Shown: positions 18,284-26,718, counted from the first letter of the stretch. The stretch: DNA of 64,000 bases from Kallipyga gabonensis (GCF_001286805.1 NZ_CXYV01000002.1:744001-808000), one strand, 5' to 3'. The notes: generated by a model from the sequence alone, not told the origin. Program-made: numbers and translations.

Positions 18284-18958
18284 TTGTAAAATGAAATGCA
18301 ACAAATAAAAAAATCCATGGCTAATCTGTTAGAGTGTTAATAACGACAAAAACACAGAGGGAGAAGCCATGGATTACGTTTATAGTACCACGACTCGAGA
18401 AAAAGGAAGCCATTTTACTTACCAAGATCGTCAAAGCTTGGAAAAGATGGTGATTGAAAACCACAGAAGAGCGGTAAAGAGGAAAATATCACAAATCGAG
18501 ATGAAAGAAAGACTGGGTGTTCATCGTTCAACCATTAGCTGGGGCACTCTTCTTTCTCAGCGCTTTTCAAGAAGATTTCCGTAGATAATGGGAGTGAGTT
18601 TTTAGATGTGGAGGGCCTGATGTCTTCTTTATTCACAGTGAATGAGCGTCGAACAGAGATCGACTATTGCCGTCCCTATTGATCTTTTGAGCGAAGAAGT
18701 AATGAGCAGTTGAATGGGCAGATTCGTCGGTTCATTCCCAAGGGCTCAGATATTCCAGAGGTGAGTAAGAAGTGGTTGAACGAAATAACTAGCCATTTCA
18801 ATAGCTACCCGAAGAGAAGTTTAGAAGGGAAGACGTCTGAACAACTATTTCACCGGGAGCTTGAGAAGTTGGGCATTGTTGTTTAAATTTTTCTTCCCCC
18901 ATGGGGGAAGAAAAGGACTCTAGAGATTGATCATGATTTGTTGCATTAGAAGTTACAA
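18284..18958 (+). mobile_element. Internally deleted IS30-family element
   Basis: Terminal inverted repeats lie at 18284-18306 and 18936-18958 (about 19 of 23 bases match; shared inner part AATGCAACAAAT). They enclose a 675-bp element with a broken IS30-type transposase. Full IS30 elements are about 1.1 kb, so roughly 400 bp is missing from the middle. It keeps both ends and could be moved in trans. Confidence 0.8.
18369..18887 (+). pseudogene. IS30-family transposase, deleted and interrupted
   Basis: The first 56 codons give the N-terminal helix-turn-helix (FTYQDRQSLEK..., MKERLGVHRSTISW). The frame is then lost at about 18545 by a deletion that removes the start of the catalytic domain. 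The rest reads in another frame as VDNGSEF, CRPY, stop, SFERRSNEQLNGQIRRF and on to the end. The stop replaces a serine codon (TCA to TGA) before the last part of the DDE core. The protein is not functional. Confidence 0.85.
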
Positions 18959-18990
18959 TTTACATGTGGATTAGATGACAGAAAAAATAT

Positions 18991-19018
18991 AACATAAACT
19001 TAGTGATTATGTTATAAT
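18991..19018 (+). promoter_or_regulatory. Promoter and inverted-repeat operator of the Panacea pair
   Basis: AACATAA (18991-18997) and TTATGTT (19007-19013) form an inverted repeat that ends on TATAAT (19013-19018). A protein bound here would cover the -10 region. Autoregulation by the antitoxin is inferred. Confidence 0.55.
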
Positions 19019-19045
19019 ACATATTTATAGATGAAGGAGTTCGAG

Positions 19046-19534
19046 ATGATGAGCTATAAGGTTTTAGATGTGTGTCGTCATGTAATTAATTATAGCAACG
19101 AACATGACTATGGAATTTCAAATTTAAAACTTCAGAAAGTACTTTATTTTATCCAAGCTTATTTTTTAACAAAAAGCAAAGACCACACTTCTTGTTTTGA
19201 TGAGAAGATAGAAGCTTGGGATTTTGGACCTGTTGTTCCAGAATCTTACCATGAATATAAGCAGTACGGAAGTGGAGACATACCTACAATAGAATCGTAC
19301 ATTAAGTTTGATGAGAATGATATATGGAATGCTAAAAGGATTGAGTTTGAGGACTCTACGATTACGGATGAAGACAAAGCTCTTATAGATAAGGTTGTAG
19401 ACAAATTTGCAGATTATTCAGCAACAGATCTTGTATCATTAACCCATCGACAGTCACCATGGATTGATGCTTATGTTCCATATCAAAATAATGAAATTAC
19501 AATTGATTCAATAAGGGAGTACTTTAATGACTGA
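19046..19534 (+). CDS. Panacea-domain (DUF4065) antitoxin-like protein
   Basis: About 162 residues, with AAGGAG at 19034-19039 choosing ATG 19046 (or the adjacent ATG 19049). Family marks are NLKLQKVLYFIQAYFL near the start, the central WDFGPVVPESYHEYKQYGSG, and the C-terminal LVSLTHRQSPW. This domain (SocA/GepA-like) is known as a versatile antitoxin module that pairs with many unrelated toxins. Here the next gene overlaps it by 8 bases and codes for a membrane protein, matching the known arrangement in which Panacea proteins neutralise membrane-active toxins. The AT-rich setting between IS remnants fits a mobile toxin-antitoxin unit. Confidence 0.85.
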   Translation: MMSYKVLDVCRHVINYSNEHDYGISNLKLQKVLYFIQAYFLTKSKDHTSCFDEKIEAWDFGPVVPESYHEYKQYGSGDIPTIESYIKFDENDIWNAKRIEFEDSTITDEDKALIDKVVDKFADYSATDLVSLTHRQSPWIDAYVPYQNNEITIDSIREYFND

Positions 19535-20336
19535 TGACAATTTAGATGTATTACTCCGGACGACTGACAATACAACAATATCATTAGAGCGATCGAAAGA
19601 ATTTAAAAACACTAAAAGAAAAATCAATGGAATTTGTAAAGCTTTATCCATGAATACTCAGAAGTACGATCCGAAGAAAACTGTTGAGAATATCAGATCA
19701 TATATAACATCAACAAATAAGTTGGACAGGATTCTTTATTCGGAAATCAGCAATTATGTTTATTCGTTAGAAATGTCACAACGAGGAGTTTTTGCTACAA
19801 ATTTAGAAAAACTATTGTTATATTCGCTTGATGATCATAATTCGGTAAGTGAAGACTGTAAAAAAATGATTGTAAAAATCTATGATCATTTTCAACTAGC
19901 GTTACATCAGATCGAAAATGTCAATAATATTTTTGCAGACAGCATAGAAGAAGCGAAAGAGAACTTGCAAAAACAGATAAAAGGCGTTGAAAAAGAATAT
20001 ATCTCCATACTTGGTATTTTCGCTTCTATTGTACTTGCTTTTGTTGGAGGGATGACATTCTCAACATCTGTTTTGCAGAATATATCTGCGGTTAGTGTTT
20101 TTAGATTGCTGTTGGTTGTTGATTTTTTGGCGTTTGTTATTATTAATGTGATTTATATTTTGGTTAAATTCATTTTTACTATAAACGAAAAAAACTTAAA
20201 AATATTCAATGTCAAAGCATTGAATATTTCATGCTTGATTATTGCCATAATAATAGTGGTTTCATGGATACTTAATGTTGATCAGATACCAGATTTTATT
20301 TCGATATTTTTACCTTGGTGTGGCTACAATAAATAG
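19527..20336 (+). CDS. Putative membrane toxin paired with the Panacea protein
   Basis: A 269-residue protein with a charged, helical, probably coiled-coil cytoplasmic part (residues 1 to about 160, ending ENLQKQIKGVEKEY). Three C-terminal membrane helices follow (ILGIFASIVLAFVGGMTF, LLLVVDFLAFVIINVIYI, CLIIAIIIVVSWIL). No enzyme motif is visible. The start codon overlaps the antitoxin-like gene by 8 bases, so the two are coupled. By analogy with characterised Panacea pairs that carry membrane toxins, it may depolarise or permeabilise the cell's own membrane, perhaps as a phage-defence or addiction device. A non-toxic sensor role cannot be excluded. Confidence 0.6.
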   Translation: MTDDNLDVLLRTTDNTTISLERSKEFKNTKRKINGICKALSMNTQKYDPKKTVENIRSYITSTNKLDRILYSEISNYVYSLEMSQRGVFATNLEKLLLYSLDDHNSVSEDCKKMIVKIYDHFQLALHQIENVNNIFADSIEEAKENLQKQIKGVEKEYISILGIFASIVLAFVGGMTFSTSVLQNISAVSVFRLLLVVDFLAFVIINVIYILVKFIFTINEKNLKIFNVKALNISCLIIAIIIVVSWILNVDQIPDFISIFLPWCGYNK

Positions 20337-20396
20337 TACAATTTAATATCAAACACATGATACAAGAAAACTAAGAAACGATAGAGGGATTTTAAA

Positions 20397-20698
20397 TTGA
20401 GAAAGCACTACACAGACAGAGGACGAGAATTTGATAACAAAGGTATAGATAAAATACTAGATATATTTGGAATTGAAAGATCGCTAAGTAAAAAAGGAAG
20501 TCCTTATGATAATGCAGTCGCTGAAGCATTTAACAAGGTGGTTAAAACAGAGTTGTATACAAGAATAAATTTAAAATTTTAAACCGGCTAAAACTATCAG
20601 AATATATTTATTGGTACAACAACCTAAGAATCCATGGTTCTTTAGATTACTTGTCACCAGTTGAGTATAGGCACTTAAGATTAGCTAAAGCATATTAG
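20397..20698 (+). pseudogene. IS3-family transposase OrfB fragment
   Basis: The C-terminal end of an IS3-type integrase core: HYTDRGREFDN (second catalytic Asp), SLSKKGSPYDNAVAEAFNK (catalytic Glu), then a stop at 20580. After a frame change the sequence resumes as YIYWYNNLRIHGSLDYLSPVEY. A small deletion has removed the link between the two. No N-terminal part or inverted repeat is recognised. Confidence 0.85.
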
Positions 20699-20755
20699 TT
20701 AGTCTTATTTTAAAGTTTTTGATTTCAAATTGTACAAATATGTAATGTAGTAAGA

Positions 20756-21942
20756 CATATGTGACACTTTCAACAAAATAAAAAGAGGCACTCTGATACA
20801 ATGTTTTCGTCAAAAAAACTCGTTGCATCGAAAGGAGCACCTCTTGAGTAAGATTATAACTGAAGAAATGAGATACCGTCAAAAAGTCTGTGAATATGCG
20901 TTAAAGTACGGTGTGACCAAAGCAGCACGCAGGTTTCATACCTACCGGCAATTCGTTTATCGCCAACTGGAGAGATATGATGGGACAGCCAGAAGTTTGG
21001 CCCTACGCTCAAGAAGACCGAAAACAAGTCCCAATGCCCATCGGGAAGAAGAGCTATGTCTAATCCGTCGTATGCTGAAACGAAATGGCGTGTATGGTTT
21101 GGCGGAGGTATACGTACGCTGTCAATCGAAAGGGTACACCCGATCTTCTGAAAGCATGTGTCGTCAAATTCGACAAAAAGGCTATCGAAAAGTGCAAGGT
21201 CACCGAAAGAGTTATACACGCCATGAAAGTCTGGATGGAAGTTCCCGGGAGATAAAGTGCAAATCGACATTAAATATGTTCCAAAAGAATGCTTCCGCTT
21301 TCCAAGCTATGGACTACTGTACTACCAGATCACTGCCATTGATGAATTTAGTCGAAAGCGTGTTCTAAAAATCGTTGAGGAGAAGTCGACCTATGAGACG
21401 ACAAAGTTTTTAGAGAATGTAGAAGAAAGAATGGGATTTTCCATTCACACCATTCAGGTGGACAACGGCTATGAGTTTGTCAATGACGAAGATCGAACGA
21501 GTCGGGAAAGTCGCTTTGAACGGGCGGTAAAGAAAAAAGGCTGGGATTTGCGAAGAATAAGACCCTATTCTCCGTGGCAAAACGGGAAGGTAGAACGAAG
21601 CCACCGAGAGGATGGAAAAATCCTCTACAGTCGACATGTCTTTATAAGAAAAAGAGATCTTGTTGAACAGGTAAAAAAGCATGAGCAACGTTACAATACG
21701 ACAGCCAAATACGTTCTGAATTTCAAAAGTCCAGAACAGGTTGTGCAAGAATATTTTGAAACTGTAGTTGCCTAGGCGACTGCTTTTTCCGGGTGAAAAG
21801 GATAGGTACTTCCTTTCTCCTAGTCAAGGGACGCTCCCTTGGTCGCTCTTCGCCCTTGACACGTCGAAAAGGAAGCACATGGAAAAGAATCGTCGGAAAA
21901 AGCCAAGTGTGTCAGAGCCTTGAGCTGAATGTGTAACATATG
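20756..21942 (+). mobile_element. IS481-like insertion sequence
   Basis: Imperfect terminal inverted repeats: CATATGTGACACTTTCA at 20756-20772, and its counterpart at 21926-21942, which reads CATATGTTACACATTCA on the other strand (15 of 17 match). They enclose about 1.2 kb with a single DDE transposase that contains one frameshift. CATATG may belong to the repeat or to a duplicated target. The left end follows the IS3 fragment, so the two are nested neighbours. Confidence 0.75.
20844..21775 (+). pseudogene. IS481-like DDE transposase, frameshifted
   Basis: Translation can start at TTG 20844 after GAAAGGAGC. The first frame covers the helix-turn-helix part (CEYALKYGVTKAARRFHTYR) and a second DNA-binding region up to about 21235. 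The catalytic part continues in another frame: FPGDKVQIDIKYVP (first Asp), IQVDNGYEF (second Asp) and SPWQNGKVERSHREDGK (Glu). A single length error joins the two. It could be a disabling frameshift or, less likely, programmed frameshifting; no slippery run is obvious at the junction. Confidence 0.8.
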
Positions 21943-21987
21943 CCTTGACAGTTAAGACAGAAGTTCTACAATTTTTACTGATTTAAC

Positions 21988-22016
21988 TTGACAAGAACAC
22001 TCTTATTCCTTACACT
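21988..22016 (+). promoter_or_regulatory. Promoter of the tRNA cluster
   Basis: TTGACA (21988-21993), 17-base spacer, TACACT (22011-22016), 22 bases before the first tRNA. Confidence 0.8.
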
Positions 22017-22038
22017 ATCTTAGTAACCCAATTTTTGA

Positions 22039-22110
22039 GGCCCTATGGTCAAGCGGTTAAGACATCGCCCTTTCACGGCGGTATCCCGGGTTCGAATCCC
22101 GGTAGGGTCA
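22039..22110 (+). tRNA. tRNA-Glu (TTC)
   Basis: Acceptor GGCCCTA pairs with TAGGGTC; anticodon loop CTTTCAC; T-loop GTTCGAATC. CCA is not encoded. First gene of a 12-tRNA cluster. Confidence 0.95.
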
Positions 22111-22114
22111 TTTT

Positions 22115-22187
22115 GGGCGCTTAGCTCAGTTGGGAGAGCATCTGCCTTACAAGCAGGGGGTCGTAGGTTCGAGCCCTACAGTGCCCA
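22115..22187 (+). tRNA. tRNA-Val (TAC)
   Basis: Acceptor GGGCGCT pairs with AGTGCCC; anticodon loop CTTACAA. It starts 4 bases after tRNA-Glu. Confidence 0.95.
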
Positions 22188-22203
22188 AATCATTGAAATA
22201 GGT

Positions 22204-22278
22204 GGCCCGGTAGTTCAGTTGGTTTAGAATGCCAGCCTGTCACGCTGGAGGTCGTGGGTTCGAACCCCATCCGGGTCG
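22204..22278 (+). tRNA. tRNA-Asp (GTC)
   Basis: Acceptor GGCCCGG pairs with CCGGGTC (one G-U pair); anticodon loop CTGTCAC. Confidence 0.95.
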
Positions 22279-22305
22279 TTCACCACTAACTTGCAGGGTG
22301 GTTTT

Positions 22306-22378
22306 GCTGGTGTAGCTCAATCGGTAGAGCAACTGACTTGTAATCAGTAGGTTGAGGGTTCAAGTCCTTTCACCAGCT
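22306..22378 (+). tRNA. tRNA-Thr (TGT)
   Basis: Acceptor GCTGGTG pairs with CACCAGC; anticodon loop CTTGTAA. A terminator follows at once. Confidence 0.95.
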
Positions 22379-22380
22379 TA

Positions 22381-22416
22381 CAAAGGTCACTTAGGTCAAG
22401 TGACCTTTGATTTTTT
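22381..22416 (+). terminator. Terminator inside the tRNA cluster
   Basis: CAAAGGTCACTT (22381-22392) pairs perfectly with AAGTGACCTTTG (22398-22409), then ATTTTTT. It splits the cluster into at least two transcription units, or makes the later tRNAs depend on read-through or their own promoter. Confidence 0.9.
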
Positions 22417-22437
22417 CAGCGCCCCCATTATTAATAA

Positions 22438-22512
22438 GCGCCTATAGCTCAGCCTGGATAGAGCAACGGACTTCTAATCCGTGTGTCCGAGGTTCGAATC
22501 CTCGTAGGCGCG
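22438..22512 (+). tRNA. tRNA-Arg (TCT)
   Basis: Acceptor GCGCCTA pairs with TAGGCGC; anticodon loop CTTCTAA. Confidence 0.95.
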
Positions 22513-22518
22513 TATCGT

Positions 22519-22591
22519 TGGGGTATAGCCAAGCGGTAAGGCATCAGACTTTGACTCTGACATCTCGTAGGTTCGAATCCTGCTACCCCAG
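22519..22591 (+). tRNA. tRNA-Gln (TTG)
   Basis: Acceptor TGGGGTA pairs with TACCCCA; anticodon loop CTTTGAC. Confidence 0.95.
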
Positions 22592-22633
22592 TTGGGCCCG
22601 CTTCCCTTGAAAACTAAATAAAGCTCTTTATGA

Positions 22634-22706
22634 TGGGGTATAGCCAAGTCGGTAAGGCACTAGACTCTGACTCTAGGATTCGCTGGTTCGAGTCCAGCTA
22701 CCCCAG
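22634..22706 (+). tRNA. tRNA-Gln (CTG)
   Basis: Same acceptor and D-arm as the preceding tRNA-Gln but with anticodon loop CTCTGAC, so it reads CAG. The pair probably arose by duplication. Confidence 0.95.
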
Positions 22707-22710
22707 TCCA

Positions 22711-22785
22711 TGATCCATTAGCTCAGTCGGTAGAGCACTTGACTTTTAATCAAGGTGTCCGGGGTTCGAATCCCCGATGGGTCAA
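22711..22785 (+). tRNA. tRNA-Lys (TTT)
   Basis: Acceptor TGATCCA pairs with TGGGTCA (one U-G pair); anticodon loop CTTTTAA. Confidence 0.93.
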
Positions 22786-22791
22786 TCTTAT

Positions 22792-22877
22792 GGAGAGATA
22801 CCGAAGTGGTCATAACGGGGCGGTCTTGAAAACCGTTAGGGTGCAAGCCCACGGGGGTTCGAATCCCTCTCTCTCCG
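22792..22877 (+). tRNA. tRNA-Ser (TGA)
   Basis: 86 bases with a long variable arm; acceptor GGAGAGA pairs with TCTCTCC; anticodon loop CTTGAAA. Confidence 0.94.
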
Positions 22878-22922
22878 TAGGGCTCATGAGATTCCCGATG
22901 TGACCCCCTTTCGGGATTCTTT

Positions 22923-23010
22923 GGAGAAATACCCAAGTGGCTCAAGGGGCTCCCCTGCTAAGGGAGTAGGTCGTTTACTCGGCGCGGGGGTTCGAATCCC
23001 CCTTTCTCCG
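22923..23010 (+). tRNA. tRNA-Ser (GCT)
   Basis: 88 bases with a long variable arm; acceptor GGAGAAA pairs with TTTCTCC; anticodon loop CTGCTAA between CTCCC and GGGAG. Confidence 0.94.
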
Positions 23011-23016
23011 TATTAT

Positions 23017-23090
23017 GGGCCATTAGCTCAGTTGGTTAGAGCAGGCGGCTCATAACCGCCCCGTCCCGGGTTCAAGTCCCTGATGGCCCA
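23017..23090 (+). tRNA. tRNA with CAT anticodon (Met elongator or Ile2)
   Basis: Acceptor GGGCCAT pairs with ATGGCCC; anticodon loop CTCATAA between GGCGG and CCGCC. The strong stem and acceptor resemble Ile2 (lysidine-modified) tRNAs of Firmicutes at least as much as elongator Met. It is not an initiator, because the first acceptor pair is Watson-Crick. Confidence 0.88.
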
Positions 23091-23160
23091 GTAAAAAAAG
23101 TATGACAAAATGAAAATTTTGTTGTAAAATAGATTTCGTCGACTGTAAGTATTTGCTATA

Positions 23161-23184
23161 TTCATATTTGCCCAGATAGCTCAG
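23161..23184 (+). repeat. Partial duplicate of the tRNA-Phe 5' end
   Basis: These 24 bases (leader plus the first 15 bases of tRNA-Phe) recur exactly at 23241-23264, 80 bases downstream, where they begin the intact tRNA-Phe. The 56 bases between are not tRNA-like. It may be the scar of an integration or a tandem slip. Confidence 0.85.
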
Positions 23185-23249
23185 CAGACTGTTTCAGGAA
23201 TCGATGCTCCGCATCTCTTCGGACTGCAATTAGAAACAACTTCATATTT

Positions 23250-23322
<73 letters not shown>

Positions 23323-23325
23323 CTC

Positions 23326-23354
23326 CTCCGAGGCTTTTGCCTCGGAGTTTTTTT
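23326..23354 (+). terminator. Terminator of the tRNA cluster
   Basis: CTCCGAGGC (23326-23334), TTTT loop, GCCTCGGAG (23339-23347), then seven T. Confidence 0.93.
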
Positions 23355-23387
23355 ATAGATAATTCTCGTAACTTGTATATAATGTGG

Positions 23388-23454
23388 TTTACAAACGTTT
23401 TTTAGGGATATAATAGTATTAACCAACATGGCAAATGAAAGGAGGTACTTTATA
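23388..23454 (+). promoter_or_regulatory. Promoter and ribosome site stranded from their gene
   Basis: TTTACAAACG, a TATAAT at 23409-23414, TTAACCAAC and AAAGGAGG match the region just before the paralogous gene at 26785 (compare 26719-26784). Here the start codon that should follow has been displaced by about 750 inserted bases, to 24208. Confidence 0.7.
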
Positions 23455-23615
23455 GTTGTTGGGCTTTTTTGAGAGAGAAAAATAGTGGTAAAACGCTTCC
23501 TTACTTAAGCAAAAACTATTGTAAAGAAACATTGTGTTGTTTTTTGTATTTATATTTATATTATTTTAATATCTTTGATAATAATATAAATATGTCTAAA
23601 GACTAGGAGGTTAAT

Positions 23616-24230
23616 ATGGCACTATTAAAAAGAGGTCTGGCTTCTAAAAAAAGTAAATTCTTTTTTCTTTTTCTTCTTATTTTCATGTTAAGTTCTTCAA
23701 CATTTGCTTTGGCTGATTCAGAAAGCTTTAAGGATAAAATATTATTTCAAGGAAATGTCAGCTCACAAGAAAAGGAAAGAGTGACACAGGAAATTCAAGA
23801 GTATATCAAATTAACAGGTCAAGAACTGAGAGATGCGGGACAGTGGAAGGTGGTTTATGGAAGCCCCAAAACTGTAAGAAAAAGCGGTTACTGTGGCAAT
23901 CAACCGTCAGGTGGAACACGGTTTAAAAGTGGTGGAGGTTTTATCATCACTACTGGGGTTGGCCCAAAAATGACTATAAATTTTTCATTTCCTTCACCTT
24001 ATAAGAATATAAGTTTTGGTTTTAGTCTAGGTAGTGTTTCACAAGGAGTAACGGGTGTTTTAGTTACGGTACCTTCAACTTATTATTACTATAAAGCTCG
24101 TGCCACGTGGACAGCTACTGTTGAACCCTATGCCACATATAAAAAAGTAAATGGTAAGTGGCAATTATTTTATAGTGGTGGAAATATTTTAGAATCGAGG
24201 GATGAGTATGAAGCAGTCCGTGTCCGCTAG
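23616..24230 (+). CDS. Secreted protein of unknown function, inserted cassette
   Basis: A 204-residue protein with a signal peptide (KSKFFFLFLLIFMLSSS...ALA) and a mature part rich in Gly, Ser, Tyr and Thr (GGTRFKSGGGFIITTGVG, STYYYYKARATWTATVEPY), suggesting a beta-rich exported protein. TAGGAGG at 23604-23610 sets ATG 23616. Its last nine codons (DEYEAVRVR) read out of frame through the start of the next gene, so the natural C-terminus may have been lost or altered. It sits exactly between the ribosome site and the start codon of a gene whose intact copy is at 26785. An export or immunity link with the nearby ABC transporter is possible. No family recognised. Confidence 0.6.
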   Translation: MALLKRGLASKKSKFFFLFLLIFMLSSSTFALADSESFKDKILFQGNVSSQEKERVTQEIQEYIKLTGQELRDAGQWKVVYGSPKTVRKSGYCGNQPSGGTRFKSGGGFIITTGVGPKMTINFSFPSPYKNISFGFSLGSVSQGVTGVLVTVPSTYYYYKARATWTATVEPYATYKKVNGKWQLFYSGGNILESRDEYEAVRVR

Positions 24231-24609
24231 CAAGTGTATTTGGATCGCCATCATTGCCTTTGCCCTGGGTGCGGGTCTCATTTTTCTTATCAAACCTGGG
24301 GAAAAGACCCCGGATCCTACCGGTCTTTATCAAGAAAAACTTTCAGATTTGATGGCGGATGAGCCCGGAGTACAAATGGTTATTGATAAGGGGAAATTCA
24401 TCTTTGGTACGCAAACGGAAATTATGTATGAAGGGACAGTGGAGAATAGGGACGATAATAGCTGGAAGCTGGTGAGTCCATCGAAAATCTTCCTTTTGAT
24501 TCAATCGGGAGAGTGGGGATATTTGATTGATGGAGGAAAGATTTATAATCTCTATCATCCTAATAATAATGTGACCTATGTTGGTACATGGAATAAACAT
24601 ATTGAATAG
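24208..24609 (+). CDS. Small membrane-anchored protein, copy 1
   Basis: A 133-residue protein with one N-terminal membrane helix (CIWIAIIAFALGAGLIFLI) and a small exported, probably beta-rich domain with the aromatic end YNLYHPNNNVTYVGTWNKHIE. The start at 24208 is chosen from the paralog at 26785; ATG 24202 is also in frame. About 80 percent of residues match copy 2. Its own promoter and AGGAGG lie 750 bases upstream beyond an inserted gene, so expression now depends on the inserted gene or a weak GAGGG at 24197. Unknown function. Confidence 0.7.
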   Translation: MKQSVSASKCIWIAIIAFALGAGLIFLIKPGEKTPDPTGLYQEKLSDLMADEPGVQMVIDKGKFIFGTQTEIMYEGTVENRDDNSWKLVSPSKIFLLIQSGEWGYLIDGGKIYNLYHPNNNVTYVGTWNKHIE

Positions 24610-24628
24610 TTGGTCATTTTTACAGTTC

Positions 24629-24675
24629 AAGAGAGAAAAGTCGTGCCAGGAAGGGCCAACTTTTCTCTCTTGTTT
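24629..24675 (+). terminator. Hairpin terminator
   Basis: AAGAGAGAAAAGT (24629-24641) pairs perfectly with ACTTTTCTCTCTT (24659-24671). The T run after it is short (GTTTAAT). Confidence 0.65.
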
Positions 24676-24786
24676 AATAGCAATGAAAAAGTTTGGAGAT
24701 TATACTATACTAAAATAGTCATTTGACAGACGGTTTTAGCAAGGTAAATAACATCCTTGTTTTACAAAATAAGATGGGTAATCTAA

Positions 24787-26541
24787 ATGAATAAGTTTCG
24801 TATATTGAAAAGAATCAAATTTTTGGTGAGACCTTGGGTAAAGGAAGAGCCATTGTTAGTCGTCAGTTATATGGTTATTTTATCGATTCTCCCACCTATT
24901 TCATCCTATTTTTACACAGTTCTTCCTCAAAAAGCTTTTTTGACTTTGGAAAAAATGGGGCTCAATGCTGCAGTTTATTCTTTTTTTCTATACTTGATAA
25001 TCGGGTTTTTGTGTGATCTGTTGCCCAAGATTTTTGATGCTTTTTTTGCATGGCGAAGTCGACCTATTTTGGGTAAAATTGAAGCAAATATTTACAGTAA
25101 GGCATTAGAAACAGATCAGGTAGATCTTGAATCCCCTGAATTTTACGATGCCTATAAGTTGACTACGGAATCTTTTGCAGATAAATCTTCCTCTGCGATA
25201 GGACATATCATACATATTATAAGCAGCATTTTAACTTCACTTTTTATGGGGGTCTTGATTTTTTATCAAGGTGGATGGGCACTCTTCCTAGTGCTGGTTT
25301 TTTCAATGTTTGCCATATTATCAAATATTCTATGGTCGAGTTTAGTATCAGATCGATCGATTAAGGCCGTTTCGCCGAAAAGAAAAATCGATTATATTCG
25401 TCGTCTTTTTTATGATCCTAAAGTTGTAGCTGACTTAAAATCAAGTAAAATTCGCAAGCCCTTGTATAACATGCTAAATAATGCTATTAAGGATGAAACC
25501 ATAGTATATCGATCATTTTTTACAAGAGAATGTCTAGTTGATTTATGTATTGTATTGTCAAATGTTGGAGCCGTCGCCATTATTCCTCTTTACAGTATTT
25601 TACAATATGCAGAAACGGGAAGATTTGATATTGGATTGTTTTCAACTTTACTATTGGCAAGTACGCATTTAAAAAGCTCATTAAATGAGTTAGGGTGGTG
25701 GCTATCTCAGTTAAATGCGGATGCTCGATATGGACAGAGCATAATAGATTTTTTTGAGAGAGAATCTAGAATAGAGTCTACATATTCTGGAATCAAACCT
25801 CAAAATATGCCCTTTTTGCTTGAAATACAAGATCTTTTTTTTCAATATCCCGGGAATCAGGCGTTTTCACTTTCAATTGACCATTTAGTGGTTCATCCGG
25901 GACAGAAAATTGCTATTGTTGGTGAAAATGGTGCAGGAAAATCAACTTTATTTAAACTTCTTTTACGATTATACGAAGCTGACCAGGGAAGCATTCTATA
26001 CAATAATGTAGAAATTGAGAAATATCAAATTCAAGCCCTTCGACAATCTATTGGAGTAGCAATGCAAACACCAATAATATATGCTCTAAGTGCTTTTGAA
26101 AATGCGAAGGCCTACCATGATGTATCAGAAGAAGATCTTAAGGATCTATATCAGAGATTACAACTCCCTTTAGAAATCAACAATCAGTTGACTAGAGAAT
26201 TTGATCCTGAAGGCGTTGTATTATCCGGCGGGCAAAGACAAAAGCTAGCCTTAAGTCGCTTAATGCATGGATCCTTTAATCTTCTTCTCTTTGATGAACC
26301 AAGTTCCTCACTTGATCCTTTTGCAGAACTTCAGGTGGCAAAATTAATTCGGGATATTCCTGATACTACTTCAATTTTAGTCGCTCACCGACTGTCGCTT
26401 GTTAAGGATGTTGATTATATTTATGTGATGAAGTGCGGATCAATCTGTGAAGCAGGAACGCATAGAGAACTTCTTGAAAAGAGAGGCGTTTATTACGAAA
26501 TGTATGAGAGCCAAGCTAAATCCTATGAAAAAATGGAATGA
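24787..26541 (+). CDS. ABC exporter half-transporter
   Basis: A 584-residue fusion of a six-helix membrane domain (residues 1 to about 310) and an ATPase: Walker A VGENGAGKST (378-387), signature LSGGQRQK (about 479), Walker B LLLFDEP and switch histidine AHR. It would act as a homodimer exporting a peptide, lipid or drug. There is no peptidase domain, so any peptide cargo is not cleaved by it. The codons are AT-rich and the ribosome site is poor. It lies between the two copies of the small membrane-anchored protein and after a secreted protein, which suggests a transport or immunity function for that group. Confidence 0.88.
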   Translation: MNKFRILKRIKFLVRPWVKEEPLLVVSYMVILSILPPISSYFYTVLPQKAFLTLEKMGLNAAVYSFFLYLIIGFLCDLLPKIFDAFFAWRSRPILGKIEANIYSKALETDQVDLESPEFYDAYKLTTESFADKSSSAIGHIIHIISSILTSLFMGVLIFYQGGWALFLVLVFSMFAILSNILWSSLVSDRSIKAVSPKRKIDYIRRLFYDPKVVADLKSSKIRKPLYNMLNNAIKDETIVYRSFFTRECLVDLCIVLSNVGAVAIIPLYSILQYAETGRFDIGLFSTLLLASTHLKSSLNELGWWLSQLNADARYGQSIIDFFERESRIESTYSGIKPQNMPFLLEIQDLFFQYPGNQAFSLSIDHLVVHPGQKIAIVGENGAGKSTLFKLLLRLYEADQGSILYNNVEIEKYQIQALRQSIGVAMQTPIIYALSAFENAKAYHDVSEEDLKDLYQRLQLPLEINNQLTREFDPEGVVLSGGQRQKLALSRLMHGSFNLLLFDEPSSSLDPFAELQVAKLIRDIPDTTSILVAHRLSLVKDVDYIYVMKCGSICEAGTHRELLEKRGVYYEMYESQAKSYEKME

Positions 26542-26718
26542 ATAACAAGTTTGTGCTCCTTTTCCTAATATTAAGTTTAAAGCCAATCTCAAAGGGGCTC
26601 CTGCTAGTGTTCCAGCCATCCTTGGGGAGAGCCTGCCATTCGACCTGAGAGGGAGGGTTATACACTTTTTACGTTATACGCTTTACAATCAATCTTTTTA
26701 ATATTATGCCCATAGTGG
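26542..26718. other. Intergenic stretch without a recognised gene
   Basis: About 180 bases after the ABC exporter. I see no gene, RNA or convincing terminator. Confidence 0.4.

Noticed and set aside
18369-18887. Active IS30 transposase using stop read-through
   Set aside because: Besides the TGA, the catalytic domain start is deleted and the frame is shifted, so no simple recoding restores it.
22881-22920. Hairpin between the two Ser tRNAs as a terminator
   Set aside because: The pairing GATTCCCGA/TTCGGGATTC is broken and followed by only three T.
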